NCBI GenBank assembly: GCA_965116345.1
Contig: OZ220680.1
Location: forward strand, 2,604,001 to 2,668,000
DNA from: VXYL01 sp965116345
GTDB taxonomy: Bacteria; Pseudomonadota; Gammaproteobacteria; Pseudomonadales; Azotimanducaceae
Length of the DNA stretch: 64,000 bases
Direction of reading: 5' to 3'
Shown here in pieces: positions 27,260 through 36,084 of this stretch. The notes under the pieces are model-generated. The model was not told the DNA's origin and made no database searches. It was given only the letters and a program-made list of their open reading frames with translations. Position numbers and translations under genes: made by a program. The first letter of the stretch is position 1. Each line of letters opens with the position of its first letter.

Positions 27260-28156
27260 ATGACGAACATGGCAGAGGCCCAAACCATCCCGGCCGAGTC
27301 GGAGGCGCTCGGACGCGTGCTCGGCTCCATCGACGAGCTCGATCTGCAACGCAACATCGTGGAGTTGGAGACCCACGGCTTCACCACCGTCAAGGGCGTG
27401 CTGTCGGACACCCAGATCGAACGGGCGAAGGCCGCGATACTCGCCCGGGTCGAAGAGCACCTCGGGCGGAAGCTCGACCCCGACGACGCCACCGCGGAGG
27501 ATTTCCAAGGGATGACCTACGTCCCCTACATGCTCTACGAGGACGAGATCTTCGAGGAGATCCTGGTCGAACCCAAGCCCCTCGCGCTCATCCACTACCT
27601 GCTCGGCGAGAGCTGTCTGCTGTCCAGTATGGGCTGCCATTTCCGCGGACCCGGCGGTGCGCCATTGCCCCTGCACTCGGACAACGGCAACGGCATTCCC
27701 GCGCCCTACGTGACGTTCTCCCAGGTGGCGAACGTCAACTACGCGCTGACTCCCTACAGCCGGGAAGCCGGGGCGCTGGCCATGGTGCCGGGAAGCCACA
27801 AGCTGGCGCGTTCGCCCCGGCTCGACGAGATGGGCCTCGGTGACGGCGGCAACCCCAACGCGGTGTCCATGGACATCGACCCGGGCGATGCCGTGGTCTG
27901 GCACGGCAACACGTGGCACGGCTCGTTCGTGCGCGAGATGCCTGGCGTGCGCATGAACCTCGCGGTGTATTTCAACCGCCAATACATCCGCACCCAGGAG
28001 CACCACGGCGATGCGGTGCCGGAGGAGGTGCGCGAACGGCACGCCGACGACACCCGCTTCCTCAACCTGCTCGGCGCGAAACAACCCTACGGCTGGCGTC
28101 GGGAAGGACCTGACTACAGCAAGTTTGCCCTGGCGCCGCGCGGTCTGTACGACTAG
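27260..28156 (+). CDS. Phytanoyl-CoA dioxygenase (PhyH) family protein
   Basis: A 298-residue Fe(II)/2-oxoglutarate-dependent oxygenase. The iron facial triad is visible as H-S-D in L-P-L-H-S-D-N-G-N-G and a distal His in W-H-G-N-T-W-H-G-S; the 2-oxoglutarate-binding Arg is in V-R-M-N-L-A-V-Y-F. The family hydroxylates diverse small molecules and acyl-CoAs; the substrate here is unknown. An ATG at 27269 is an alternative start. It lies 28 nt upstream of a fused CoA-transferase, which hints at a shared catabolic step on an acyl-CoA or acid. There is no signal peptide. Confidence 0.85.
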   Translation: MTNMAEAQTIPAESEALGRVLGSIDELDLQRNIVELETHGFTTVKGVLSDTQIERAKAAILARVEEHLGRKLDPDDATAEDFQGMTYVPYMLYEDEIFEEILVEPKPLALIHYLLGESCLLSSMGCHFRGPGGAPLPLHSDNGNGIPAPYVTFSQVANVNYALTPYSREAGALAMVPGSHKLARSPRLDEMGLGDGGNPNAVSMDIDPGDAVVWHGNTWHGSFVREMPGVRMNLAVYFNRQYIRTQEHHGDAVPEEVRERHADDTRFLNLLGAKQPYGWRREGPDYSKFALAPRGLYD

Positions 28157-28184
28157 TCGACTGCACCAACGCGGTTTGGGAGGC

Positions 28185-30581
28185 ATGTCTGGCGTGACAC
28201 GGCCGCTGCGTGTCCTGGAACTCGGCGGTGGCTTCGCCGCGGCCTATGCAGCCAAGCTACTGGGCGACCACGGCGCCGACGTGGTCAAGGTGGAGCCGCC
28301 GGAAGGTGATCCGACCCGGCGGCGCGGGCCGTTCCCCGACGGCCTGGAGGATCCGGAGAAGAGTGGTGCGTTTCTCGCGCTGAACGTCAACAAGCGCGGG
28401 GTTGCACTCGATGCCGGGACGGATGACGGTCGTCGCGAACTGGCGCGGTTGATCGCCTGGGCTGACATCCTGGTCCACAACCTGCCGCACGACCGGGCGG
28501 CGGAACTCGGCATCGATCCGGCGATACTCGAAGCCGGCCATCCGCAGCTCGTCGTGCTGTCCATCACGCCGTTCGGCATCACCGGTCCGTACCGTGATTA
28601 CCGGGGCACCGAGCTGATCGTCGCCAACGCCGGCGGTTGGACCAATCTCTGCCCCGGGAGCCATGCCGAACCCGAGGCGCCCCCGCTCAAGGTGTTCGGC
28701 CACCAGTGCGCGCTGATGGCGGGCACGGCCGGCGCGCTCGCGGCACTGGCCACGGCGCGCGAGGCGCGACGTTCCGGCGTCGGCGAGCACATCGATCTGT
28801 CGGAGCAGGAATATGTCGCCTCGGTGCTGGAGGGGGGTGTTCCGCTCTACACCTACCGGAACGCCGTGCTCAAGCGCTTCCACCCTCGGGGCCTCATTCC
28901 GTGGCGGATCTTCGAGGCCAAGGACGGGCTGATCTTCCTGGTGTGCCCCGAACAGGACCAGTGGCAGCGGCTCGTCGAGTTCATGGGCAATCCCGAGTGG
29001 GCGCAACTGGAGGTCTTCGCCGACATGCGCGCCCGGGTGGAGAACCAGGATCTCGTCCACCAGTTCGTCCAGGACTTCATCGCCGACTGGAATGCCTGGG
29101 AGCTCTATCACGAGGCGCAGAAGCAGCGCATCTGCTTCGCGCCGATAACGAACTATGCGGAACTCGCGGCCAACGAACACCTGCGGGCGCGTGGCTTCTT
29201 CACAGCGGTGGACCAGCCGGGCATCGGCTCCGTCGAACACTTGGCGTCGCCGGTGCTGACGACCACCGGGCGGGCGTCGATCAACCGCCCGTCACCCCGG
29301 CTCGGGCAGCACAACGACGAATTGCTCGGCGGCGAACTGCCCGCTCGTACGTCGACGGAGAGCCAACCGGCGAGGCTGCCGTTGGAAGACGTGCGGGTGG
29401 TCGATCTGACCTGGGTCTGGGCGGGTACGTTCTGCACCATGAACCTCGCGCATCTCGGTGCCGAGGTCGTCCACATCGAGTCCGCCAAGCGACCGGACCT
29501 CTACCGCCGAACCACGCTGGACACGTCCGGAGCGGAGTTCGGTCTCAACGAGTCGGGCATGTTCAACCAGTGGAACCAGGGCAAGCTCGGGGTCGCCGTG
29601 GATCTAAGCGACGAGCGCGGCATCGAGGTCGTCAAGGATCTCGTGCGGGTTTCCGATGTCGTCGTGCAGAACTTCGCCACCGGCGTCCTGGAGCGACTCG
29701 GCCTCGGCTACGACGTGCTCCGCGAAGTCAATCCGCGGATCATCCTCGCGAGCATCAGCGGCTACGGCCAGTCGGGGCCGTTTCGCGACTACATGGGCTA
29801 CGGCCCCGCGACCTCGCCGCTGACGGGCATCTCGGCGGTAACGGGCTACGTCGGCGGCGGTCCGGAGGAAGTCGGCCTCTCCATGCCGGATCCCAACGCC
29901 GGAATCACCGCCGCGCTGGCCGTCGTCTCCGCCTTGGAACGCCGCGACGAGACCGGTCTCGGCGACCACCTGGATGTCACCCTGTTCGAGTCGAGCGCGG
30001 CCTACGGCGTGGAAGCGTGGATGCAGTACGTATTCAACGGCACCCAGCCGGAACGCGCCGGCAACCGCGATCCCGGGATGTCACCCCACGGCTGCTTCCC
30101 TTGCGCCGGTGAAGACGAGTGGGTCGCCATCGCCTGCGCCACCGACGACGATTGGCGAACGCTCGCCGCGTTGCTCGACCCGGCGCTGGTCGACGACGCC
30201 CGATTCGAGTCGCTCGAGTCCCGCAAGGCCAACGAAGACGGCTTGGAGGAGGTCATCGCCGAATGGACCCGGGACCGGGACCGCTGGCAGGTCGCGACGA
30301 TGCTGCAGAGCGTAGGCATTGCCGCCTTTCCGACCTTCACCTGCCAGGACATCGTCGAAGACCCGCATCTGAACGCCCGCGGCTACATCGAACGCCTACC
30401 GCACCCGGCAGTCGGCACGAAGGAGCACACGGGAATCCCTTGGCGCCTCACCCACCGCCGCAACGGCGTGCGCTTCCCGGCACCCTGTCTCGGCGCGGAC
30501 ACCGACGACACGTTGCGGAACACTCTCGGCTACGACGCCGAGAAAATCTCGATGTTGCATCGTCACGGAATATTGTCTTGA
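28185..30581 (+). CDS. Two-domain CaiB/BaiF family III CoA-transferase
   Basis: About 798 residues containing two complete CaiB/BaiF halves: the first begins L-R-V-L-E-L-G-G-G-F, the second near residue 400 at L-E-D-V-R-V-V-D-L-T. Each has the G-A-E/D-V-V strand and a G-E/D-H-I/L-D strand. The start is chosen at ATG 28185, which has TTGGGAGG directly upstream; the frame is open further 5' into the dioxygenase gene. Same architecture as the gene at 6124-8547, so this lineage seems to favour the fused form. Likely co-transcribed with the PhyH gene. The substrate is unknown. Confidence 0.84.
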   Translation: MSGVTRPLRVLELGGGFAAAYAAKLLGDHGADVVKVEPPEGDPTRRRGPFPDGLEDPEKSGAFLALNVNKRGVALDAGTDDGRRELARLIAWADILVHNLPHDRAAELGIDPAILEAGHPQLVVLSITPFGITGPYRDYRGTELIVANAGGWTNLCPGSHAEPEAPPLKVFGHQCALMAGTAGALAALATAREARRSGVGEHIDLSEQEYVASVLEGGVPLYTYRNAVLKRFHPRGLIPWRIFEAKDGLIFLVCPEQDQWQRLVEFMGNPEWAQLEVFADMRARVENQDLVHQFVQDFIADWNAWELYHEAQKQRICFAPITNYAELAANEHLRARGFFTAVDQPGIGSVEHLASPVLTTTGRASINRPSPRLGQHNDELLGGELPARTSTESQPARLPLEDVRVVDLTWVWAGTFCTMNLAHLGAEVVHIESAKRPDLYRRTTLDTSGAEFGLNESGMFNQWNQGKLGVAVDLSDERGIEVVKDLVRVSDVVVQNFATGVLERLGLGYDVLREVNPRIILASISGYGQSGPFRDYMGYGPATSPLTGISAVTGYVGGGPEEVGLSMPDPNAGITAALAVVSALERRDETGLGDHLDVTLFESSAAYGVEAWMQYVFNGTQPERAGNRDPGMSPHGCFPCAGEDEWVAIACATDDDWRTLAALLDPALVDDARFESLESRKANEDGLEEVIAEWTRDRDRWQVATMLQSVGIAAFPTFTCQDIVEDPHLNARGYIERLPHPAVGTKEHTGIPWRLTHRRNGVRFPAPCLGADTDDTLRNTLGYDAEKISMLHRHGILS

Positions 30582-30585
30582 TTCG

Positions 30586-30626
30586 TTGACCGATCCGGGC
30601 GCAAACCTGTACCGTATTCCTGTACA
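30586..30626 (+). promoter_or_regulatory. Promoter/operator of the YefM-YoeB pair
   Basis: A TTGACC -35-like box (30586-30591) is followed by TGTACC (30608-30613) and TGTACA (30621-30626), 13 nt apart, over the expected -10 region. TGTACA is the known core of the YefM-YoeB operator in Escherichia coli, so this is a likely autoregulatory site. Confidence 0.55.
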
Positions 30627-30640
30627 TAAAGGATGCTCGA

Positions 30641-30928
30641 ATGATGATTCACGAGACCACCTATACACAGGCACGCGAACGCCTCGCGTCGCTGATGGAT
30701 CAGGTGACGGACACCCGTGAGCCCGTGCTGATTCGCCGCCGCGGCAGGGAACCGGTCGCGTTGGTCGCGGCCGACGAACTGGCGAGTTGGTTGGAGTCGG
30801 CTTACCTGTTGCGTTCGCCCAAGAACGCGCGACGCCTTCTGGCGGCCAGCGAACGGGCCGCGGTCGGCAAGGGCGAAGCAATGGAGATCGGTGACCTCAG
30901 GGCGCGCTTGGGATTGGCCGAAGAGTGA
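30641..30928 (+). CDS. yefM: YefM/Phd family antitoxin
   Basis: A 95-residue antitoxin. The N-terminal half is the Phd/YefM fold that binds DNA (T-Y-T-Q-A-R-E-R-L-A-S-L-M-D and the strand P-V-L-I-R-R-R-G-R-E-P-V-A-L-V), and the C-terminal helix region (S-P-K-N-A-R-R-L-L) is typical for toxin capture. AAGG lies 8 nt before the ATG at 30641; a second ATG follows directly. The stop overlaps the GTG start of the toxin. It should neutralise YoeB and repress its own promoter through the TGTACA motifs upstream. Confidence 0.85.
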   Translation: MMIHETTYTQARERLASLMDQVTDTREPVLIRRRGREPVALVAADELASWLESAYLLRSPKNARRLLAASERAAVGKGEAMEIGDLRARLGLAEE

Positions 30929-31197
30929 GTGCCACAGGATCGCGTGTTGCGGTCATGGACCCCGCCTTCATCGAGGATCTCGAATACTGGACACGAACCG
31001 ACCGTCGGCGTGCGCTGCGCACGCTGAGATTGGTGGAGGATGTCCTCCGGGATCCGTTTACCGGGGCTGGCAAGCCGGAACCGCTCCGTGGACAACTGAG
31101 CGGCAAGTGGTCTCGCCGCATCGACCAGGAGCACCGCCTAGTTTACGAGGTGGAGAAGGACCGGGTGTACTTCCTGGCCGCCCGATATCACTACTAG
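30925..31197 (+). CDS. yoeB: YoeB/Txe family mRNA endonuclease toxin
   Basis: A 90-residue ribosome-dependent mRNA interferase. The GTG at 30925 overlaps the antitoxin stop and gives the first beta strand (S-R-V-A-V-M); an ATG at 30955 would lose it. All catalytic positions of the family are there with a constant offset of 6 from E. coli YoeB: Glu52 in K-P-E-P-L, Arg71 in E-H-R-L-V-Y, and the terminal His89-Tyr90 in R-Y-H-Y. The conserved L-S-G-K-W-S-R-R-I stretch is also intact. The toxin therefore looks functional. Confidence 0.88.
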   Translation: MSATGSRVAVMDPAFIEDLEYWTRTDRRRALRTLRLVEDVLRDPFTGAGKPEPLRGQLSGKWSRRIDQEHRLVYEVEKDRVYFLAARYHY

Positions 31198-31216
31198 CGC
31201 GTCTCGCGATCCGTCC

Positions 31217-31305
31217 CGTAGGGGCGACCCTTGTGGTCGCCCTGCTCGTTCAACGCACGCTGCGGGCTCGCCGGCTAGGGCGACCACAAGGGTCGCCCCT
31301 ACGGG
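31217..31305. repeat. REPIN-like inverted pair, best-preserved copy
   Basis: Left unit 31217-31243 forms stem GGGCGACC, loop CTTGT, stem GGTCGCCC. The right unit 31278-31305 is its near-exact inverted copy. It starts 20 nt after the yoeB stop. Its right end supplies the last two codons and the stop of the broken AlkD-like gene on the other strand. Confidence 0.75.
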
Positions 31306-31909
31306 CGGATCTTTCTCCGCATCGGGGGACTCATGCGTTCGATGGCCCGGGTGAAGGCGGAGGGGGCGATTCTTGCGGCATTCGTTTCAAGGTAGGTCTG
31401 GATTTCCCCCGGATACGCCCGCCACATCTCGCGAAGCACCCAACCGACGGCCTTTTGCATTGGCTGGCGGCGGTCCTCGACCAGCGCTCCAGCACCGGCA
31501 TGACGGACGCCGGGTCCGCCGCCAGGAGTCGCGAATAGGTCCCGCTCAGACCGTCCGAGTGGCACCAGTTGTCCACCCGGTCGATCCAGCGCTTCATCAC
31601 GGGCCAGTAAGCCTCGTCCACCCGCTTGCGGACGATGGGCCCATAGTATTCCTGGGCGGCGAACAACACGTCGCCCCAGTCGCTGCCCATCCAGAGGTCG
31701 TCCCAGACCGCCAGCACGGTTGCCGGGTCGAGGTCGTAGAACGTGAAGCCCTCCCGGACCCGCCGTCGCAGCGCGGGAACCCGAACGCCGACGTAATTGA
31801 GCGCCGAGCCCCGGTCGTTGGCCATGTGTCGGCCGAGCGAGGGTTTTCCCAGCGCCTGCAGCGCGTGGAGGACTTCGTCGTGGTACCGCGCGTATTCCAC
31901 GCGGCGCAA
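31299..31909 (-). pseudogene. AlkD-like DNA alkylation repair protein, broken by internal deletion and frameshift
   Basis: The 5' part (31909 to about 31480) encodes the N-terminal HEAT-like repeats of a DNA alkylation repair glycosylase (L-G-V/Y-V-G-V-R-V-P-A-L-R and D-W-G-D-V-L-F/D-N-W-C-H-S-D stretches). The 3' part, in another frame, encodes the family's C-terminus beginning Q-K-A-V-G-W-V-L-R-E-M and ending at 31299. The frames meet at about 31470-31485, between L-E-R-W-S and D-R-R-Q-P-M-Q-K. Family members usually have some 35 more residues between these points, so a deletion with loss of frame is likely, not a single base change. The stop lies in the neighbouring hairpin repeat. Confidence 0.7.
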
Positions 31910-31910
31910 G

Positions 31911-32192
31911 TCAGCCGATGACTTCGAACCGCTTCAGTTCGGGTCGGCCCGCCATCAGCCCGGCGAACTTCGCGCCGGCCGCGCGGAAGTGGTCGCTGGC
32001 GCCGTGGGCGGCCAGTGCTTCGTCGTCGTCGTAGAGCTCCATGACCGCGTAGCCTTCGTCGTCCTTGACCAGGGTGTAGAGCTGGTTGCCGGGTTCGTTG
32101 GCGCGAACGGCGGCGGCGAGTTCCAGCATCACGGACTCGAATTCCTTTTCCTTGCCGGGGGCGACGTTCAACTTTGCGAGTAGCGCAATCAT
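31911..32192 (-). CDS. Antibiotic biosynthesis monooxygenase (ABM) domain protein
   Basis: A 93-residue ferredoxin-fold protein of the ABM (quinol/heme monooxygenase-like) superfamily. Visible features are the first strand M-I-A-L-L-A-K-L-N-V, the K-E-x-E-F helix, and the Y-A-V-M-E-L-Y-D-D-D-E-A-L-A-A-H pattern. The start was set at the ATG at 32192; the frame is open further upstream but those residues do not fit the family. It ends 1 nt before the start of the broken AlkD-like gene and was probably in its transcript. Members include oxygenases and proteins with no proven activity. Confidence 0.78.
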   Translation of the reverse strand: MIALLAKLNVAPGKEKEFESVMLELAAAVRANEPGNQLYTLVKDDEGYAVMELYDDDEALAAHGASDHFRAAGAKFAGLMAGRPELKRFEVIG

Positions 32193-32259
32193 CTTGGAGC
32201 ACTTCCAAATCGACGAGAAGGTGCGGCAGCATACATTGACGGTACGTCCGGCGGAAGGA

Positions 32260-32811
32260 ATGCACCGGAACAAGCTGCTTGCCCTGCTCGACGACTACGC
32301 GGAGCGCTATCCGGGCGCAGGCGTTGCGCGGTTTCGCGAATTCGTCGAACGCCAACCCCGCTGCTTCGAACGCGACTGCTGGGACGACGGCCACGTCACC
32401 GGTTCCGCCGTGGTTCTCGACCCGGCTGGCACGTCCATGCTGATGACCCACCATGCCAAGCTCGGTCGCTGGTTGCAGCTAGGCGGCCATGCGGACGGCG
32501 ATATCGACCCCCTGTCCGTGGCCTGTCGGGAAGCCACGGAAGAGTCCGGGCTCGCAGTCACGCCGGTCCAAGACGACATCCTTGATCTCGACATCCACAC
32601 CATCCCGCCGCGCGGCAGCGACCCGGCCCACTTCCACTACGACGTGCGATTCCTGCTGCGCGCCGAGCGAACCGGCCCACTCGACGTCACCGAGGAATCG
32701 CTGGCCTTGCGCTGGGTTCCTCTGGACGGCATAGAGGACCTGACCGGCGAGGTCTCGATCACGCGGATGGTCGAGAAAGTGCTAGCGCGGCACAGGGATG
32801 TGCGTTTCTGA
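32260..32811 (+). CDS. NUDIX hydrolase
   Basis: A 183-residue NUDIX-fold hydrolase. The core is G-G-H-A-D-G-D then R-E-A-T-E-E-S-G-L, which matches the RExxEExG part of the NUDIX box that binds Mg2+. The preceding strand L-G-R-W-L-Q-L is typical. AAGGA precedes the ATG at 32260 directly. It would cleave a nucleoside diphosphate linked to another group; the substrate is unknown. It is divergent from the ABM-domain gene, with 67 nt between the starts. Confidence 0.82.
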   Translation: MHRNKLLALLDDYAERYPGAGVARFREFVERQPRCFERDCWDDGHVTGSAVVLDPAGTSMLMTHHAKLGRWLQLGGHADGDIDPLSVACREATEESGLAVTPVQDDILDLDIHTIPPRGSDPAHFHYDVRFLLRAERTGPLDVTEESLALRWVPLDGIEDLTGEVSITRMVEKVLARHRDVRF

Positions 32812-32941
32812 TCAAGGCACATGGCAGTTATTATGCGTCAAGACATAATGCGCTTCAGCATGATAATGGCTGAGATAGCGCGGTACCCGAGGATGCACCG
32901 TCCTCGGCGAACCGCTATTCGATGGCTTCTGCCGTGGACGC

Positions 32942-33883
32942 TTAACGTGCGGTCGTCTCTGTCGGGGGCCGCAAGGTGGTCAACACGTTCGTGGCGGCGC
33001 CGATCATCGACGAGATGTCGCTCAAGTTCGCCGGTATGATCAGTGTGTTGCCTTCCTTGGCTAGATTACCGAAGCGTTCCAGGTAGTCCTCTGCAACGCG
33101 AAGCTGCATCGCCATTTCACCGCCGTCGGTGCCCAGAGCTTCGCCAACTTTCCGTAACCCCTCCGCAGTGGCCTCCGCGATCGCCAGGATGGCTTGTGCT
33201 TCACCTTGGGCCTCGTTGATCTGCTGCTCCTTGGCGGCTTCCGACTCCTTGATGACGCGCTGCTTCTCGCCTTCGGCCTCGTTGATCTTTGCGTCCCGGA
33301 CTCCCTCGGACTGCAAGACCGTGGCACGTTTCTCTCGTTCGGCGCGCATCTGCTTCTCCATGGCGGAGACCACGTCCGTAGGCGGATTGATGTTCTTGAT
33401 CTCGTAGCGGAGGACCTTGACGCCCCAAGGGTCGGAGGCATTGTCCAGTTCCTCGACGACACGCAGGTTGATGTGGTTGCGTTCTTCGAATGTCCTGTCC
33501 AATTCGATCTTGCCGATCTCGCTACGCAGGGTCGTCTGCGCCAGCTGGGCAATCGCGAACCCATAGTCCGCGATGCCGTACGAGGCGTTGCGCGCGTCCA
33601 TCACCTGCAGATAAAGAACGCCGTCCACACCAACCTGTACGTTGTCGGCGGTGATGCAAATCTGCTCTTCGACATCGATGGCTTGTTCCTTGAGCGTGTG
33701 CTTGTACGCCACCCGTTCGAGGAAGGGGACTAGGACATGGAATCCCGCCGTCAGGGTCCGCGAGTACTTCCCCAAGTTCTCTATGACAGAAGCGTGTTGC
33801 TGCGGAACGATGACCGCCGTCTTGATGACGACGATGATGGCAAGCACCGCGAGCACGGCGGCGACGATCAATCCTGCGTCCAT
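32942..33883 (-). CDS. SPFH/Band 7 (stomatin/QmcA-like) membrane protein
   Basis: A 313-residue stomatin/QmcA-type protein. One N-terminal membrane anchor (about residues 4-28) is followed by the SPFH domain (Q-Q-H-A-S-V-I-E-N-L-G-K-Y through I-K-N-I-N-P-P), then a long Glu/Lys/Ala-rich coiled coil rich in E-A-E-G-E and E-A-x-A-E. These proteins form oligomeric microdomains in the inner membrane and are linked to membrane quality control. It lies 25 nt after an NfeD gene; NfeD-stomatin pairs are a well-known conserved unit. Confidence 0.9.
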   Translation of the reverse strand: MDAGLIVAAVLAVLAIIVVIKTAVIVPQQHASVIENLGKYSRTLTAGFHVLVPFLERVAYKHTLKEQAIDVEEQICITADNVQVGVDGVLYLQVMDARNASYGIADYGFAIAQLAQTTLRSEIGKIELDRTFEERNHINLRVVEELDNASDPWGVKVLRYEIKNINPPTDVVSAMEKQMRAEREKRATVLQSEGVRDAKINEAEGEKQRVIKESEAAKEQQINEAQGEAQAILAIAEATAEGLRKVGEALGTDGGEMAMQLRVAEDYLERFGNLAKEGNTLIIPANLSDISSMIGAATNVLTTLRPPTETTAR

Positions 33884-33908
33884 GAGACTCTCCTAGTGCG
33901 AGATTTCG

Positions 33909-34376
33909 CTAGCCGTCTGTATCCTCGACGGGCTTCGGATCCGCCGACATCGGCGCGATCTCCAATTTCACACCGCGCACTGCAACTACCCGAGCTTGGC
34001 CGCCAGCGACCAACGCCGTGGTTCCGACATTGGTTGCCGCCCATCGGCTGCCCCGCATGGCTATCCGGGTTCTGCCGCCGATCGGCACGTCCTCCGCCAC
34101 GTCGACGACTTCTCCGACCGTCGAGTTGTCGAACCCCTGCACACCGCCTCGAAGCCGGTCGTAGAGCTTGCGCCGAAAGAACACCATGGATGCCACGGCG
34201 ACGACAGCGTAGAGAACCCATTGTCCCCAGACCGGAAACCCCGGTTCGCCGAATACCACGATGCCTACGAGTACGGCGGCGGCTCCTAGGAAAACTAGGT
34301 AGAACGCCGCGTCGACAGCCGCCAACTCCAGCACCATCAACAATAGACCAGCGGTCAGCCAAGCCCACCAGGGCAT
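33909..34376 (-). CDS. NfeD-family membrane protein
   Basis: A 155-residue short-form NfeD. It has hydrophobic helices at about residues 4-22, 26-42 and 50-66, then a C-terminal OB-fold domain (G-x-V-V-D-V-A-E-D to V-V-A-V-R-G-V-K-L-E-I). It lacks the N-terminal ClpP-like protease of long NfeD. Its gene is the first of the two-gene unit with the SPFH protein, which it is expected to bind. Confidence 0.87.
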   Translation of the reverse strand: MPWWAWLTAGLLLMVLELAAVDAAFYLVFLGAAAVLVGIVVFGEPGFPVWGQWVLYAVVAVASMVFFRRKLYDRLRGGVQGFDNSTVGEVVDVAEDVPIGGRTRIAMRGSRWAATNVGTTALVAGGQARVVAVRGVKLEIAPMSADPKPVEDTDG

Positions 34377-34491
34377 ACAGATCCACGACGCAAGGAAGTC
34401 GGGGCAGCTTGCCTCACGGTAGTGTTGATGACAAGCGACTGAGTCGCCTCGGCTACACCAAGCGTGAGTGACTCGTGGAACCGGCCAATCC

Positions 34492-36084
34492 CTACTCGAA
34501 CGCCTCGAGATCGAACGCGGCGGCCATCAGCGCCTTCGTGTAGTCCGTCTTTGGCGCGTCGAAGACCTCGGTCGCCGGTCCCTGTTCGACGATGATGCCG
34601 TCCTTCATGACGATCAGGTCGTGGGCCAGTGCGCGAACCACCTTCAGGTCGTGGCTGATGAAGAGATACGCAAGGTTGTTGCGGCGTTGCAGGTCGCGCA
34701 GCAGGTCGACGATCTGGGCCTGCACCGAGACGTCCAGTGCGGAGGTGGGTTCGTCCAGCACGATGAGTCCGGGATGCAGGATGATCGCCCGGGCGATGGC
34801 GATGCGTTGGCGCTGGCCGCCGGAGAACTCGTGGGGGTAGCGATCCTGGGTTTCGGGGTCGAGACCGACGTCGACGAGCACGCGGCCGACCTCCTCCCGG
34901 CGTTGCGCCGCCGTGAGTTCAGGGCGGTGGATCTTGAGGCCCGCTTCGATGATCTGGTTGGCCGACAGCCTGGGCGGCAGGCTGCCGTAGGGGTCCTGGA
35001 AGACGATCTGCATCTGGCGGCGGAACGGTCGAAGCTGTTTTGCCTTCATGCCTTGGATCGAGTCGCCGTCCAGGTGGATTTCACCCTTGCTGGCGAGCAG
35101 CCGGAGAAGCGCCATCGCCAACGTGGTCTTGCCCGACCCGGACTCGCCGACGATGCCCAGCGTCTGACCCCTGCGCAGTTGCACGGCGACGTCGTCCACG
35201 GCTCTGAATGCCTTGGCGCGTGCGAACCAGCCGCGGCCGACCTTGTACTCGACCGAGAGATTGCCGGCGGTCATCACCTCTTCGGCGCCGGGTTCGGCGC
35301 GGACCGGTTGACCCCCCGGCTCGGCGGCGAGCAGATGCTGGGTGTAGGGGTGCCGCGGTGCGTCGAAGACCTGGGCGGTGGCACCATGCTCGACGATCTC
35401 CCCCTGGGTCATGACGCACACCCGGTCGGCCATCTTGCGCACCACGCCGAGGTCGTGGGTGATGAGCAGCAGCGCCATGTCGAGGCGGTCCTTCAGCGAG
35501 TTCAGGAGCTTCAGGATCTGCGCCTGCACCGTGACGTCGAGTGCCGTGGTGGGTTCGTCGGCGATGAGCAGGTCCGGTTCGTTGGCCAACGCCATGGCGA
35601 TCATCACGCGCTGGCGCTGGCCACCGGAGAGCTCGTGGGGATAGGCGCCGAGCCGCTCTTTGGCGTCGGGCAGGGCCACCATGTCCAGCAGTTCGAGAGC
35701 TCGCTCGCGGGACTCGCGCTTGCCCATCGCGCGATGCACGAACAGGATTTCGCCGATCTGCTTGTCGATGGTGTGCAGCGGGTTGAGCGACGTCATGGGC
35801 TCCTGGAAGACCATGCCCACGCGTTCGCCGCGGATCTTCAACATGTCGTCTTCGGACGCGCCCAGGACCTCCTGGCCATCCACCCGGATCGATCCCCGGG
35901 GGTGGCTGGCGTACTGGTAGGGCAAGAGCTGCATCACCGACAGGGCCGTCACCGACTTGCCCGAACCGGACTCGCCCACCACCGCCACGGTCTCGCCCCG
36001 GTCGATGTGGAAACCGACGCCGGTGACCACCTCTTCGCCGCGAAACGCGACCGCCAGATCCTCGATTTCGAGTATTCGGCTCAT
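34492..36084 (-). CDS. yejF: Microcin C/oligopeptide ABC transporter, double ATP-binding protein YejF
   Basis: A 530-residue protein with two fused ABC ATPase domains, as in YejF. Walker A motifs are G-E-S-G-S-G-K-S in the first half and G-E-S-G-S-G-K-T in the second; signature motifs are L-S-G-G-Q-R-Q-R and F-S-G-G-Q-R-Q-R; Walker B motifs are L-L-I-A-D-E-P-T and L-I-V-L-D-E-P-T. It powers import of peptides through YejB and YejE. The ATG at 36084 overlaps the yejE stop (ATGA), and a long open frame continues upstream but is the shadow of yejE. It is the last gene of the operon. Confidence 0.93.
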   Translation of the reverse strand: MSRILEIEDLAVAFRGEEVVTGVGFHIDRGETVAVVGESGSGKSVTALSVMQLLPYQYASHPRGSIRVDGQEVLGASEDDMLKIRGERVGMVFQEPMTSLNPLHTIDKQIGEILFVHRAMGKRESRERALELLDMVALPDAKERLGAYPHELSGGQRQRVMIAMALANEPDLLIADEPTTALDVTVQAQILKLLNSLKDRLDMALLLITHDLGVVRKMADRVCVMTQGEIVEHGATAQVFDAPRHPYTQHLLAAEPGGQPVRAEPGAEEVMTAGNLSVEYKVGRGWFARAKAFRAVDDVAVQLRRGQTLGIVGESGSGKTTLAMALLRLLASKGEIHLDGDSIQGMKAKQLRPFRRQMQIVFQDPYGSLPPRLSANQIIEAGLKIHRPELTAAQRREEVGRVLVDVGLDPETQDRYPHEFSGGQRQRIAIARAIILHPGLIVLDEPTSALDVSVQAQIVDLLRDLQRRNNLAYLFISHDLKVVRALAHDLIVMKDGIIVEQGPATEVFDAPKTDYTKALMAAAFDLEAFE

